A program made the position numbers and the translations under genes. A DNA stretch of 64,000 nucleotides. Source: Streptomyces corallincola. Lineage in GTDB: Bacteria; Actinomycetota; Actinomycetes; Streptomycetales; Streptomycetaceae. Under the pieces are notes generated by a model. That model did not search any database. It had not been told where the DNA came from and worked only from the letters and a program-made list of their open reading frames with translations. Shown here piece by piece: positions 39,973 to 52,052 of the stretch. Position 1 is the first letter of the stretch. Every line of letters starts with the position of its first letter. The stretch is taken from NCBI RefSeq assembly GCF_019104725.1, contig NZ_JAHRXF010000001.1, forward strand, positions 186,001 to 250,000. The letters run 5' to 3'.

Positions 39973-42057
39973 CCGAGCCCGAGCGATCAGCAGTGCCACG
40001 TCATCATGGTTGTCCGGCCGGTGCAGTGTCCGCAGAAGCAGATCGCAGGTCTCCTCCAACGGCCGCCCGGACCGCCCGAGCAGGGACAGCAGGGTGTCCA
40101 GCCGCTCGTCCAGGGCGTCGCTCCGTGTTTCGACCAGGCCGTCCGTGTAGAGCACCAGCTCATCGCCCGGCTCGAAGTCGAAGGTCACTGCGGAGAACCC
40201 CACCCCGCCCACGCCCAGCGGCACACCGGTCGGCAGATCGAGCAGTTCCGGTGCCCGGCCGGGGCGTACCCGTACCGGCGGCAGATGGCCCGCGTTGGCG
40301 ATGCGGCACTGCCGCAGCCGGGGGTCGTGGACGACGTAGAGGCAGGTGGCGATGGACTGGTCGAGGCCGGAGGTGGTCCGGTCGAGGTGGCCGAGCAGGG
40401 CGGCGGGGTCCAGACCGAGGTGGGCCAGCGTGGTGATCACCGTGCGCAGCCGCCCCATCGTGGCGGCGGCGCCGATGCCGCTGCCCATCACGTCGCCCAC
40501 CACCAGCGCGGTCCGGTCGCCGTCCAGCGGGACCACGTCGAACCAGTCCCCGCCCACCTCGCTGGTCGCGCCCGCCGGTTGGTAGCGCGATGCCACCTCC
40601 AGGCCCGCCGGTTCCGGCGGACGTTCCGGCAGCAGACTCCGCTGGAGGGTGAGCGCGGTGTCGCGGGCGTTCTGGTACCAGCGGGCGTTGTCGATCTGCA
40701 CCGCCGCGCGCGCCGCCAGCTCGCGGGCGAGCAGGACGTCGTCGGCGTCGAACGGCGCCGGGTTCCGGGTCCGTTTGAGGTCCAGGGCGCCCAGCACCTC
40801 CCCGCGCGCGATCAGCGGCACCGCCAGATACGAGTGCAGCCCCGCGCGGGCGAGCTGCGCCGCCGCCTCCGCCGAGCGGGCGATGCGCGGCAGGTCCTCG
40901 TCGGTCACCCGGCGCACCAGCACCGGTTCGCCCGAGCGGACACACTCGGTGACCAGACGGTCCGGTGCGTACCGGGCGATCCGGCCGGGCGGGTCGGCGG
41001 CCCGTACCGCGTCCGAGTCCTGACGGGCGCGCAGCGCCAGCGCCCGCATCAGCGCCGCGTCCGCCGGACCGAGGGTGCTCGGGCGGCCGTCCACGACCGA
41101 GTCGAGCAGATCCACGGCGGCGAGGTCCGCGAGTTCCGGCACCGCCACCTCGGCCAGCTCGCCCGCCGTGCGGTCCAGCTCCAGCGTCGTACCGATCCGC
41201 GCGGTCGCGTCCGCGATGACCGCGAGCCTCCGCCGCGCCGCCTCCGCCGCCAGCGCGGCCCGGTGCGGCTCGGTGATGTCCACCAGGGACAGTGCCACGC
41301 CCAGCACATTGCCCAGGGAGTCCTCCAGCCGGTACAGGGACAGCGACCAGGTGCGGTCACCGTCCGGATCGGCGGGCGTACGGCCCACCACTGTCCGGTC
41401 GATGACCGGCGTGCCGGTGTCGAGGACCTGCCGGGACGTTTCCTCCAGCGTGTCGGCGTCGAGCAGCGGCAGGAGCTCGCGCAGGGTGCGCCCGAGGTGC
41501 GCCTCGGCCGGGATGCCGTCGGTCCGTTCCAGCGCCGGGTTCACCGACACGAACCGCAGCCCGGTGTCCAGCACCGCGAGCCCGTTGGGGGACTGCCGCA
41601 CCATGCGCTCCGAGAGAGCCACGCCCTGTTCGAGCCGTCGTACGGTCGCCTGGTCGGCGGCGAGGCCGAGGGCGTAGACGGCGCCCTGGGCGTCCATGAG
41701 CCGCATGTTGCGGAACTCCACCAGTCGGATGGTGCCGTCCTTGTGCCGGATCGGGAAGCCGCCCGCCCAGCTCCGGCCGGTGCGCATCACGTCGGCGAAC
41801 AGCTCCCCGACCAGCTTCAGGTGCCGTTCGTGCACCATCAGCCGGGCCGCGTACTGCCCCAGCGCCTCGCGCGCGGTGTAGCCGAACAGGTCCTCGGCCT
41901 GGGGGCTCCACAGCACGATGCGTCCGTCGTCGGCCAGCACCACGGAGGCCAGCCCGAGCGTGTCGAGCAGCCCGCCCGGCCGCAGCGCGCCCGACGGGGG
42001 TTCCTCGCCGTCGGCTCCCGCGTAGCCAGGCGTCCCGGCCCCGGTCACGCCGCGCAC
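39970..42057 (-). CDS. PAS-PAS-GAF SpoIIE-family serine phosphatase
   Basis: 695 residues from GTG. Two PAS domains (about 30-150, LASVVLADDGRIVLWSPQAEDLFGYTAREALG; and 155-275, PNGLAVLDTGLRFVSVNPALERTDG), a GAF domain (about 290-450, LHSYLAVPLIARGEVLGALDL) and a C-terminal PPM/SpoIIE phosphatase (about 470-695) with EVGGDWFDVVPLDGDRTALVVGDVMGSG, LVLYTDGLVE and DNHDDVALLI metal-binding acids. Such proteins dephosphorylate anti-anti-sigma factors and so switch stress or developmental sigma factors in response to ligand, redox or light. No partner kinase is adjacent. Confidence 0.95.
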   Translation of the reverse strand: MRGVTGAGTPGYAGADGEEPPSGALRPGGLLDTLGLASVVLADDGRIVLWSPQAEDLFGYTAREALGQYAARLMVHERHLKLVGELFADVMRTGRSWAGGFPIRHKDGTIRLVEFRNMRLMDAQGAVYALGLAADQATVRRLEQGVALSERMVRQSPNGLAVLDTGLRFVSVNPALERTDGIPAEAHLGRTLRELLPLLDADTLEETSRQVLDTGTPVIDRTVVGRTPADPDGDRTWSLSLYRLEDSLGNVLGVALSLVDITEPHRAALAAEAARRRLAVIADATARIGTTLELDRTAGELAEVAVPELADLAAVDLLDSVVDGRPSTLGPADAALMRALALRARQDSDAVRAADPPGRIARYAPDRLVTECVRSGEPVLVRRVTDEDLPRIARSAEAAAQLARAGLHSYLAVPLIARGEVLGALDLKRTRNPAPFDADDVLLARELAARAAVQIDNARWYQNARDTALTLQRSLLPERPPEPAGLEVASRYQPAGATSEVGGDWFDVVPLDGDRTALVVGDVMGSGIGAAATMGRLRTVITTLAHLGLDPAALLGHLDRTTSGLDQSIATCLYVVHDPRLRQCRIANAGHLPPVRVRPGRAPELLDLPTGVPLGVGGVGFSAVTFDFEPGDELVLYTDGLVETRSDALDERLDTLLSLLGRSGRPLEETCDLLLRTLHRPDNHDDVALLIARAR

Positions 42058-42508
42058 CGGCCTCTCACCGGTCTCCCCGGTGTCGTACGGGTACGGCGGA
42101 CCGCCGCACGTACCGGTTCCGCTCGCTCCACCGCGCTCACCCCGGTTTCCGGCAGCCGCCCGTTTCTCTACGTATCCAGGTCGCTACGTAGCTACGTCGC
42201 TATGTCTCTGCGCCTCCCTCCACCATCCCCCACGACGGGCGACGGCGTCCGCCGGGAACGCGCCGGGGCGTCCAGCCGGAGCACATCGGAAGGCACCGGA
42301 GCGCGTCGAAACGCACCGGAGCACAGGGGAGCACATGGGGGATGGCGCCATGACTCCTTGAGAACTGGTGTGGCCCCGCCACGTCCTCGCCCCCTCGTCA
42401 GGGTTCACCCCCGCGTCTCGTAATTGGTCTGTACATGCCGACCTTGGCCCCGTCAGACTGTCCGCCGACGGAGTACCCCCACCCCCCACCTCTGTTGCAG
42501 GAGTTGGC
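42058..42508. other. Divergent spacer with palindromic TACGTA region
   Basis: 451 bases between the SpoIIE-type gene and a secreted protein gene. It contains TACGTA at 42169 and the perfect palindrome GCTACGTAGC at 42183-42192, about 110-135 bases upstream of the phosphatase, plus three loose 20-bp units starting CGGAGCACAT/CGGAGCGCGT near 42275-42335. No gene is supported. Confidence 0.4.
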
Positions 42509-43453
42509 ATGCCCGCGTCCGCTACACCTTGCGCCACCACTCTTTGCGCCACCACCCCTCGCGCCGCCGCCCCACGCACCCGCCCCCGCGCTTTCTGCCG
42601 AGCCGCCCTCGCCGGACTGGTTACCCTCGCCTCCGCCGCTGTCGTGTCCCTCGCGGCGCCCGCGCCCGCCTTCGCCGCCGACACCTGGACGGAGACCGGT
42701 TCAGACCGGGCCGACCCGCTCACCGAGAGCCAGGGCCTGGCCTCGGTGGAGGTCCCGGTGAACAGCCCGAACCGGTACACGGGCGTCGGTACCATCCCGC
42801 TCTCCGTGTCCAGCCGGGGCTGGAACCATGTGGGCGACCCCGACGCCTCCGCCGACGGGCACTACATCGAGCCCTACCAGCGGGACGACGGCAACACCAA
42901 GATGTACCGGGTGCAGGCCCCCGGCGGTGCCTGGTCGGAGTACGTGCACACGCTCGCCCCCGGCGAGGCCATGAACAACTCCTGGGACGCGATCTCGCCG
43001 GACGGCCAGTGGATGCTGTCGGGGGAGTGGGGCGCGATGAACCGCCTCCTGGTCTTCCCGACCCCCGGCATCAACCCGGCCGCCTCGCCCTCGGCGAACC
43101 TGCCCCTGGTGTCCCAGGTGCGGCTCGACCACGCCGTACGCGACGTTCAGGGCTGCGACTTCTCCTCCCCGACCACCCTGCTCTGCTCCTCGGACGACCC
43201 CGAGGGCTCCCTCTTCGGCATCACCAAGCCGCTGCTCCAGATCGACCTCTCGGCCGCGCCGAACGGGTCCGGCGACGTCACCGGGCACGTCACCGCACTC
43301 CGCCAACTGCCGCTGCGCAGCGCCTGTTCCGGCAGCTTCGAGGCCGAGGGCATCGACTACGACCGCCGGACCGGCGTCCTCCGGGTCATCGTCGTGTCGC
43401 CCGGCTTCTGCACCGTCGTGGACAGCAAGACGTACAAGTTCACGCGCGGCTGA
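42509..43453 (+). CDS. Secreted protein of unknown function
   Basis: 314 residues from ATG with AGGAG at 6-base spacing. A long signal peptide (AFCRAALAGLVTLASAAVVSLAAPAPAFA) is cleaved near residue 57. The mature protein has propeller-like strands: GTIPLSVSSRGWNHVGDPDASADGHY, ISPDGQWMLSGEWGAMNRLLVF, GCDFSSPTTLLCSSDDPEGSLFGI and GIDYDRRTGVLRVIVVSPGFC, with paired cysteines. No enzyme motif is recognised; a secreted beta-propeller binding protein is the best guess. Confidence 0.75.
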   Translation: MPASATPCATTLCATTPRAAAPRTRPRAFCRAALAGLVTLASAAVVSLAAPAPAFAADTWTETGSDRADPLTESQGLASVEVPVNSPNRYTGVGTIPLSVSSRGWNHVGDPDASADGHYIEPYQRDDGNTKMYRVQAPGGAWSEYVHTLAPGEAMNNSWDAISPDGQWMLSGEWGAMNRLLVFPTPGINPAASPSANLPLVSQVRLDHAVRDVQGCDFSSPTTLLCSSDDPEGSLFGITKPLLQIDLSAAPNGSGDVTGHVTALRQLPLRSACSGSFEAEGIDYDRRTGVLRVIVVSPGFCTVVDSKTYKFTRG

Positions 43454-43529
43454 ACCCCGGCCCGGCCCCTGCTCCGCCCTGATCCGACTCCGGTTCGGCT
43501 CCGGCCCGGCTCTGCTCCGGCTCGTCCCG

Positions 43530-43565
43530 GTGCGGGTGCGGGTGCGGGTGCGGGTGCCGGTGTCA
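43530..43565 (+). repeat. Hexanucleotide repeat (GTGCGG x4, GTGCCG, GTGTCA)
   Basis: Six contiguous hexamers using the same unit types as the 11348 tract. They lie in the 306-base gap 43454-43759 after the secreted-protein gene; the rest of that gap holds no gene. Confidence 0.95.
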
Positions 43566-43759
43566 GGGGACGGTGCGGGCGCCGGACCGGCTCGTTCCGG
43601 CCCCGGCTCAGCGGAAAGTTCGTGGTTTTCCGGTCGTACGGCGCGGTTCGTGGGCACTCGGACCGCGCCATCGCGCCACCGCCCCACCGCGACCGGAGGC
43701 ACCGCGACCGGAGGCGCGGCCCCGCGCGTACGGCGCGAGCCACGAGAGGAGTACGCACG

Positions 43760-46448
<2,689 letters not shown>

Positions 46449-46479
46449 CGCCGTGGCCGCGCCTTCCTAGGATGACCCC

Positions 46480-47142
46480 ATGTCACTCCCGCACGCCATC
46501 CTCACCGCACTGCTGGAGAAGCCGTCCTCGGGCCTGGAACTGACCCGCCGGTTCGACAGGTCGATCGGCTACTTCTGGTCCGCGACCCACCAGCAGATCT
46601 ACCGCGAACTGGGGCGGCTGGAGTCCGGAGGACACATTCGCGCCCTGCCCGCCGAGCAGCCCTCGCGCGGGCAGCGCAAGACGTACGAGGTGCTGCCCAC
46701 CGGCCGCGCCGAACTCGCCCGCTGGACGGCCACCGCCCAGGACCCCAAGCCACAACGGGACGTACTACTGCTCCGGCTACGTGCCGCGGCGGTCGTCGGC
46801 ACAGCCGGACTCGAAGCGGATCTGCGCCGCCATCTCGACCTCCACCGGCGGCAGTTGGCCGAGTACGAGGAGATCGAGCGGCGCGACTTCCCACCCGAAC
46901 GCGCCGGTGCGCAGGACCGCCTGAGGCATCTGGTCCTGCGCGCCGGGATCGATCTGGAGACGTTCTGGACAGGGTGGCTGGCGGAGGCGCTGAAGGAGTT
47001 CCCGGAGGTGCCGGGGGAGTCCGGGGCGCCGGAGGGGTTGGCGGAGGAGCGGCGGTCGGGGCCGAGCCCGGAGCGGTCTCTCGGTGCGGAGACGGATGTG
47101 GGGGCGGACGAGGCGGGGAAGTCGGCAGGCTCGCCCGGCTGA
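46480..47142 (+). CDS. PadR-family transcriptional regulator
   Basis: 220 residues. PadR winged helix: SLPHAILTALLEKPSSGLELTRRFDRSIGYFWSATHQQIYRELGRLESGGHIR and YEVLPTGRAELARW, then the PadR C-terminal helical dimerisation region (LRRHLDLHRRQLAEYEEIE, HLVLRAGIDLETFWTGWL). Natural length is about 175; the last ~40 residues are low-complexity. TAGGAT lies about 10 bases before the ATG, so it may be leaderless. Likely regulates the adjacent reductase. Confidence 0.9.
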   Translation: MSLPHAILTALLEKPSSGLELTRRFDRSIGYFWSATHQQIYRELGRLESGGHIRALPAEQPSRGQRKTYEVLPTGRAELARWTATAQDPKPQRDVLLLRLRAAAVVGTAGLEADLRRHLDLHRRQLAEYEEIERRDFPPERAGAQDRLRHLVLRAGIDLETFWTGWLAEALKEFPEVPGESGAPEGLAEERRSGPSPERSLGAETDVGADEAGKSAGSPG

Positions 47143-47158
47143 TTCCTGATGCCACGCT

Positions 47159-47207
47159 TGCCGTCTGCCGTCTGCCGTCTGCCGTCTGCCGTCTGCCGTC
47201 TGCCGTC
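47159..47207 (+). repeat. Heptanucleotide repeat (TGCCGTC x7)
   Basis: Seven perfect TGCCGTC units between the PadR stop and the end of the next convergent gene. Confidence 0.98.
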
Positions 47208-47221
47208 TGTCGCTTGGGGCC

Positions 47222-47785
47222 TCAGAGGCGGTACGGGCGTGACCGGCGCCGCAGGAACCAGATGGCCCCGGCGATCCCGGAGGCGACCAGGGCCAAGCCG
47301 ACGCTCATCGTGACCGGGCCGAAGTCGTGGCTGGAGCCGCCGACACCGCCCTGTACGCCCCGCGCGGGTGCCGGGGCAGAGGTGGAGGAGGTGGTCGGGG
47401 CGCCCGTCGCCACACCGGCACCGGTGGAGGTGCCGGAGACGACGACCGCCTGGGTGCCCGCCGTGATGCCGTTGGAGCAGACCACGACGACCGTGTACGT
47501 CCCCGGAGTCACCCCTGACCAGGCAGCGGACTGGCTGATCGTCGTACCGGACAGGGCGACCTGTCGGCCCTGCGAGAAGTTCGCCTGACGGCTGGTGAGC
47601 AGCGAGGCGTTGCCCCACGCCCCGCCCGACTGGGTACAGGCGCTGGTGACCACCGAGACCGTGCTCCCGGTGGTGCTCACCGAGATGCCGGTGGCCGCGG
47701 CCGAGGATCCGGCGAGCGCGGTCGGCAGTGCGGCGGCGGTGGCCAGGAGAAGACCGGAGCGGAGGAGGAGTCGTGACGTACGCAT
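47222..47785 (-). CDS. Secreted/anchored small cell-surface protein
   Basis: 187 residues from ATG with GGAGG at 8-base spacing. Signal peptide LLLRSGLLLATAAALPTALAGSSAAA, then an Ig-like strand-rich domain with two cysteines (VVTSACTQSGGAW, TYTVVVVCSNGITAG), a Thr/Ser/Pro spacer, and a C-terminal helix SVGLALVASGIAGAIWFLRRRSR that would anchor it by its tail. No LPXTG sorting motif. The strands resemble neocarzinostatin-type or Ig-like modules; function unknown. Confidence 0.72.
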   Translation of the reverse strand: MRTSRLLLRSGLLLATAAALPTALAGSSAAATGISVSTTGSTVSVVTSACTQSGGAWGNASLLTSRQANFSQGRQVALSGTTISQSAAWSGVTPGTYTVVVVCSNGITAGTQAVVVSGTSTGAGVATGAPTTSSTSAPAPARGVQGGVGGSSHDFGPVTMSVGLALVASGIAGAIWFLRRRSRPYRL

Positions 47786-47969
47786 GGGTCGGGCCTCCTG
47801 CGGCACGGTCGGCGGTACGTCGGATGCGCCGCCGGGGGTGGGGGAACGCCGTGCTGCCTCAACTGGCAGCAAACGCGGCGCCGCAGGCCACCGCACCCGG
47901 GCCGCGCCCATACAGGTGACGCCCGCCTCATGTGCGGGACCCACATGGCCGCGCGCTACACGTCCTGGC

Positions 47970-48953
47970 TCAGCCGTCCCTGCCGGTCGTCACCGTGCGC
48001 TCCACGGACCAGCCGCCCCAGGTGCCGTCCGGCAGCCGGGGCCGCAGCCGCACCCGGTGCTCCTCGCCCGCCCGCTGCCCGAGATAGAAGCTGTACCGGG
48101 ACCGGCCGCGCGGTGGTTCGCCGCCCCACACCAGGGAGGTGGCCGTGGCACCGTCCAGCTCGATCAGGTACTCGGTGATGACGCCGTCCACCTGCGGCGG
48201 GTCCCAGACGAGATCCGCGTAGTACGCCCCGTCGTCGGCGTGGTGCGTGCCCGCCGTGAAGCCGGTCGGGGCGGTGTTCCGTCCGTCGTCGGTGCCCGGT
48301 GTGGCGAGCCGGACCGCCGGGCTCGCGGGGGAGAGGTTGTCGGCCGCGTCCCGCGCCCGCACGGTGAACGTGTAGCGCGTACCCGGCCGGAGCCCCGTGA
48401 CCACGGTCGCGGTCTGGGCGCCGCCCACACTGTGGATCTTCGTCCCGCCCTGAAGGATGTCGTACGACACCACAGCTCTGTCGTCCCGCGCTGCCGACCA
48501 GGACAGCTGGACCGCGCGGCTGCCGACCGCCCGTCCGGTCGCCGTGCCGGGCCGGGACGGGGCCGACCGGTCCGCCGCCGTCGCCACGGGCGTCCGCGCG
48601 CGCACCGCACGGCTCGCCGGTCCGGTCCGGCCGTCCTCGTCACGGGCCCGCACCGTGAAGACGTACACCGTGGACGGCTTGAGCCTGGTGACATCCACCA
48701 TGTGCTGGGAGCCCGGTACCTCGGTGACTTTGGTGGAGCCTCGATACACCTCGTAGGTGTGGACACCGGGTCCGGTGGTCACCGCGTTCCACATCACGTG
48801 CACGCTGGTCGCGCTTCCGGCTGCCGCCGTGACGCCCGCCGGAGCGCCGGGTGCCCGCGCGCCGCCTTCCTCGGCCGCGCCGCTCCAGCCGCAGGAGGCG
48901 ACCAGCAGCAGGGTGCCGCAGACCAGGAGTGGGCGTAGCAGAACGCGTCGCAC
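47970..48953 (-). CDS. Fibronectin type III lipoprotein
   Basis: 327 residues from GTG with GGAGGCGGAG upstream. A lipobox VASC at residues 18-21 marks a lipid-anchored exported protein. Two FN3 domains follow (about 38-120: PGAPAGVTAAAGSATSVHVMWNAVTT; about 130-218: VQLSWSAARDDRAVVSYDIL, GLRPGTRYTFTVRARDAADN), then a third, divergent FN3-like region ending WGGWSVERTVTT. FN3 modules in Streptomyces usually accompany chitin- or glycan-active proteins. Divergent from chitosanase, with a DasR-like palindrome 35 bases upstream. Confidence 0.88.
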   Translation of the reverse strand: MRRVLLRPLLVCGTLLLVASCGWSGAAEEGGARAPGAPAGVTAAAGSATSVHVMWNAVTTGPGVHTYEVYRGSTKVTEVPGSQHMVDVTRLKPSTVYVFTVRARDEDGRTGPASRAVRARTPVATAADRSAPSRPGTATGRAVGSRAVQLSWSAARDDRAVVSYDILQGGTKIHSVGGAQTATVVTGLRPGTRYTFTVRARDAADNLSPASPAVRLATPGTDDGRNTAPTGFTAGTHHADDGAYYADLVWDPPQVDGVITEYLIELDGATATSLVWGGEPPRGRSRYSFYLGQRAGEEHRVRLRPRLPDGTWGGWSVERTVTTGRDG

Positions 48954-48987
48954 GACTCCGCCTCCTGGACACCGGTCGTACCGTAAA

Positions 48988-48997
48988 GGTCCGGACC
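48988..48997. promoter_or_regulatory. DasR-like palindrome, copy 2
   Basis: GGTCCGGACC in context AAAGGTCCGGACCAA, 35 bases before the FN3 lipoprotein gene and 181 before chitosanase. Same 13-base core (AAAGGTCCGGACC, then A) as at 4568. Confidence 0.55.
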
Positions 48998-49177
48998 AAT
49001 ATGGCCCGGAGGGCGCGGGGGCGGCAAGAGGGTGTGCGGGCCGCTCCGTCGCGCCCCTTCCTCATGGAGTGTCAGAAAGCTGCTCCATCCGGCCCCATCG
49101 GGATGACGGTGCTCGTACTCTGGGCTGATTTTCGACATGCTGGCCCGAATGTCCCCTTATGTGAAGAGGTTCACGTA

Positions 49178-49879
49178 GTGCGTGCCCAGTCGCTGACGCT
49201 GGCCGCCGCCGGCGCCGCCCTTCTCGTCCCCGCCACCCTTCCCGCCGCCGCGGCCGTCCCTCCGCGGCAGCACGAGGCCACTGCCCGCAGTGAGGGTTCC
49301 GTGACCGCCGCCGCTCTCCTGGACCGGGTCCGCTCCTGCGACCAGGTCTCGCGCGGGCGCTACCGCACCGACGAGAGCGCCCGCGCCACCGTCCCGGTGT
49401 GCGGCACCCGCGACGCGGTGTTCTGGAAAGCGGATCTCGACATCGACTGCGACGGGCGTCCCACCGCCCGCTGCAACCGGCGCACCGATCCGCTGTTCAG
49501 CGCCGCCACCGCCTTCCAGCAGTCCGACGGCCGCCACCTCAGCGCCGAGGCGCTGCCGTACATCGTGATCCCGCAGCCCAGCGGCATCTGGAACCACACC
49601 GGGAGCGGAGTGCGGGGCGGTTCCGTGGCCGCCGTCGTCTACAAGGGGCGGGTGGTGTACGCCGTCGTCGGTGACACCGGGCCGCGCGGCATCATCGGTG
49701 AGGCGTCCTACGGCACCGCCCGCGCCCTCGGTATCGACGCCGACCCGCAGACCGGCGGAGTCCCCTCCGGCGTGACGTACATCGTCTTCCGGGACTCGAA
49801 GGTCCGGCCCATCGAGAACCACAGGGCGGCCGTGGCCACCGGGGAGCGGCTGGCGAAAGCGTTCACCGGAACCCGCTGA
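49178..49879 (+). CDS. Secreted GH75 chitosanase
   Basis: 233 residues from GTG. Signal peptide SLTLAAAGAALLVPATLPAAAA. The mature domain matches the glycoside hydrolase 75 chitosanases: VFWKADLDIDCDGRPTARCN, the FQQSDGRHLSAEALPYIVIPQPS region, VVYKGRVVYAVVGDTGPRGIIGEASYGTA (with Asp/Glu candidates) and GVPSGVTYIVFRDS. It hydrolyses partially deacetylated chitin outside the cell. A DasR-like palindrome in the intergenic region fits control by chitin-derived aminosugars. Confidence 0.9.
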   Translation: MRAQSLTLAAAGAALLVPATLPAAAAVPPRQHEATARSEGSVTAAALLDRVRSCDQVSRGRYRTDESARATVPVCGTRDAVFWKADLDIDCDGRPTARCNRRTDPLFSAATAFQQSDGRHLSAEALPYIVIPQPSGIWNHTGSGVRGGSVAAVVYKGRVVYAVVGDTGPRGIIGEASYGTARALGIDADPQTGGVPSGVTYIVFRDSKVRPIENHRAAVATGERLAKAFTGTR

Positions 49880-49925
49880 ACGAGCATCCACGCAAGGGGA
49901 GTTGGGGCGGCGGCTCGCGCCGTCG

Positions 49926-50339
49926 TCACACCTTCCGGTAGCTGTACGCGTCGGCCGCCGCCGCCTCCACCGTGTCCAGGTCCGCTCCCGCGGCCGAGGT
50001 GACCACGGCGGCCACCGCGCCCTCCACGAACGGGGCGTCCACCAGCCGGGTGCCGTCGGGGAGTTCGTCGCCCTCCGCCAGCAACGCCTTCACGGTGAGC
50101 ACCGCGCTGCCGAGGTCGGTGAGCACGGCGACCCCCGCACCCCGGTCCACGGACGCGGCAGCCGCGGAGATCAACTCCGAACTGGTGCCCAGCCCGCCGC
50201 CCTCGGTGCCGCCCGCCGCCGCGACCGGGACCGTGTCCGCCCCGCCCGCGAGCCCCTTCGCCAACTCGGCCACGGATTCCGCGACTTGTGCGCTGTGCGA
50301 CACCAGCACGATTCCGACCAGCCGCTTGTCGTCACTCAC
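49926..50339 (-). CDS. dhaM: PTS-dependent dihydroxyacetone kinase, phosphoryl donor subunit DhaM
   Basis: 137 residues from GTG. An EIIA-Man-type domain: VGIVLVSHSAQVAESVAEL with the phosphorylated His15, and GVAVLTDLGSAVLTVKALL. It contains only the EIIA domain, unlike enterobacterial DhaM, which is fused to HPr and EI parts, so it must be phosphorylated by the general PTS HPr. Third gene of dhaKLM, 24 bases after dhaL. Confidence 0.94.
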   Translation of the reverse strand: MSDDKRLVGIVLVSHSAQVAESVAELAKGLAGGADTVPVAAAGGTEGGGLGTSSELISAAAASVDRGAGVAVLTDLGSAVLTVKALLAEGDELPDGTRLVDAPFVEGAVAAVVTSAAGADLDTVEAAAADAYSYRKV

Positions 50340-50363
50340 GTGAGGCTCCCGTCGTCGCTCGTG

Positions 50364-50966
50364 TCAGGACCCGGACGCCGCTTCGTCCAGCGCGGCGATC
50401 AGCAGCGCCGACGACGTGGCACCGGGGTCCTGGTGGCCGATGCTGCGTTCACCGAGGTAACTCGCCCTGCCCTTGCGGGCCTGGAGCGGAACGGTCGCCT
50501 CGGCGCCCGCCTCGGCCGCCGAACGTGCCGCTCCGAAGCCCTCACCGAGCGCCTCGACCGCCGGGACCAGCGCGTCGATCATGGTCTTGTCGCCGGGCGA
50601 CGCACCACCCAGGGTGCGTACGGCCTCCACCCCGGTGCCCAGCGCCTCGGCCAACTGCGCCTCGCTCACCTCGGCCGCGTCCCCGAGCGCCTTGCCGGTG
50701 CGGCGCAGCAGCGTGCCGTAGAGCGGTCCGGAGGCGCCGCCGACCGTGGAGATCAACTGTCGTCCGGCCAGGGCCAGTACACCGCCCGGCGTGTCCGGCG
50801 ACTCCTTCTCCAGTGCGGCGGCGACGGCCGCGAACCCGCGCTGAAGATTGCTGCCGTGGTCGGCGTCCCCGATGGCGGAGTCGAGAGCGGTCAGCCGCTC
50901 GGCCTCCCGGTCCACGGACGCGGCGGTCGCCGCCATCCAGCGGCGGAAGAAATCGGCGTCGAGCAC
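50364..50966 (-). CDS. dhaL: Dihydroxyacetone kinase ADP-binding subunit DhaL
   Basis: 200 residues from GTG with AGGAG upstream. The all-helical DhaL barrel shows LDSAIGDADHGSNLQRGF with the Asp residues that hold Mg2 and ADP, then GGASGPLYGTLL and GDKTMIDALVPA. It carries a permanently bound ADP that shuttles phosphate from DhaM to dihydroxyacetone in DhaK. Middle gene of the operon. Confidence 0.95.
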   Translation of the reverse strand: MLDADFFRRWMAATAASVDREAERLTALDSAIGDADHGSNLQRGFAAVAAALEKESPDTPGGVLALAGRQLISTVGGASGPLYGTLLRRTGKALGDAAEVSEAQLAEALGTGVEAVRTLGGASPGDKTMIDALVPAVEALGEGFGAARSAAEAGAEATVPLQARKGRASYLGERSIGHQDPGATSSALLIAALDEAASGS

Positions 50967-51059
50967 TGTCTCTCCTTGCGTAGCAGGGGTGTTGCGGCGG
51001 TCAGGGGTGAAGGGAGCGGTACCGGGACACCCCGTGGTGGGGCTTCGCCCGGCCCGGCG

Positions 51060-52052
51060 TCACATCCCCCAGCGGAGTCCGGGCGTCTTCACCGGCGCGT
51101 CCCAGAGCCGCAGCAGCTCCTCGTCCACCTGGCACAGCGTCACCGAGGCGCCCGCCATGTCCAGTGAGGTCACGTAGTTGCCGACCAGGGTGCGGGCCAC
51201 GGTCACCCCGCGCTCCCCGAGTACCCGCTGCACCTCGGCGTTGAAGCCGTACAGCTCCAACAAGGGTGTCGCGCCCATGCCGTTGACCAGGACGAGCACC
51301 GGATTCCTGACCGGGAGGTCCTCCAGGACGGCGTTCACCGCGAAGTCCGCGATCTCCCCGGAGGTCATCATGGCCCGGCGCTCACGGCCCGGCTCGCCGT
51401 GGATGCCGATGCCCAACTCCAGCTCGCCGGACGGGAGATCGAACGTCGGTGACCCCTTCGCCGGAGTCGTGACGGCACTCAATGCCACCCCGAAACTGCG
51501 GGAGTTGGCGTTCACCTGGCGGGCGATCGACTCCACCCGCTCCAGTGGCTGGCCCTCGGCAGCCGCGGCACCGGCGATCTTCTCCACGAACAGGGTCGCG
51601 CCGGTGCCGCGCCGACCGGCGGTGTAGAGGCTGTCGGTCACCGCCACGTCGTCGTTGACCAGGACCTTCGCCACCTGGATGCCCTCGTCCTCGGCCAGTT
51701 CGGCGGCCATGTCGAAGTTGAGGACGTCCCCGGTGTAGTTCTTCACGATGAACAGCACCCCGGCCCCGCTGTCCACGGCCGCCGCCGCGCGGGCCATCTG
51801 GTCGGGCACCGGTGAGGTGAACACCTCGCCCGGACAGGCCGCCGAGAGCATGCCGGGTCCGACAAAGCCACCGTGCAGCGGCTCGTGCCCCGAACCGCCG
51901 CCCGAGACCAGTGCGACCTGCCCCGCCACCGGGGCGTCCCGGCGCACCACCACCCGGTTCTCCACGTCCACGGCCAGGTCGGGGTGCGCGGCGGCCATCC
52001 CACGCAGCGCGTCCGCCACGACCGTCTCCGGGACGTTGATCAGCATCCTCAT
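51060..52052 (-). CDS. dhaK: Dihydroxyacetone kinase substrate-binding subunit DhaK
   Basis: 330 residues, ATG with AGGAG at 6-base spacing. Key residues fall at the same numbers as in E. coli: His56 in SGGGSGHEPLHGG, Asp109 in NYTGDVLNF, and the covalent substrate ligand His218 in GIGIHGEPG. Together with DhaL and DhaM it makes dihydroxyacetone phosphate from dihydroxyacetone, feeding glycolysis from glycerol-type substrates. First gene of the operon; no DhaS/DhaR-type regulator is adjacent. Confidence 0.97.
   Translation of the reverse strand: MRMLINVPETVVADALRGMAAAHPDLAVDVENRVVVRRDAPVAGQVALVSGGGSGHEPLHGGFVGPGMLSAACPGEVFTSPVPDQMARAAAAVDSGAGVLFIVKNYTGDVLNFDMAAELAEDEGIQVAKVLVNDDVAVTDSLYTAGRRGTGATLFVEKIAGAAAAEGQPLERVESIARQVNANSRSFGVALSAVTTPAKGSPTFDLPSGELELGIGIHGEPGRERRAMMTSGEIADFAVNAVLEDLPVRNPVLVLVNGMGATPLLELYGFNAEVQRVLGERGVTVARTLVGNYVTSLDMAGASVTLCQVDEELLRLWDAPVKTPGLRWGM

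Noticed and set aside
42169..42192. TACGTA/GCTACGTAGC palindromes as a specific operator for the SpoIIE-type gene
   Set aside because: Distance from the start and lack of a known matching site leave this as an observation only.
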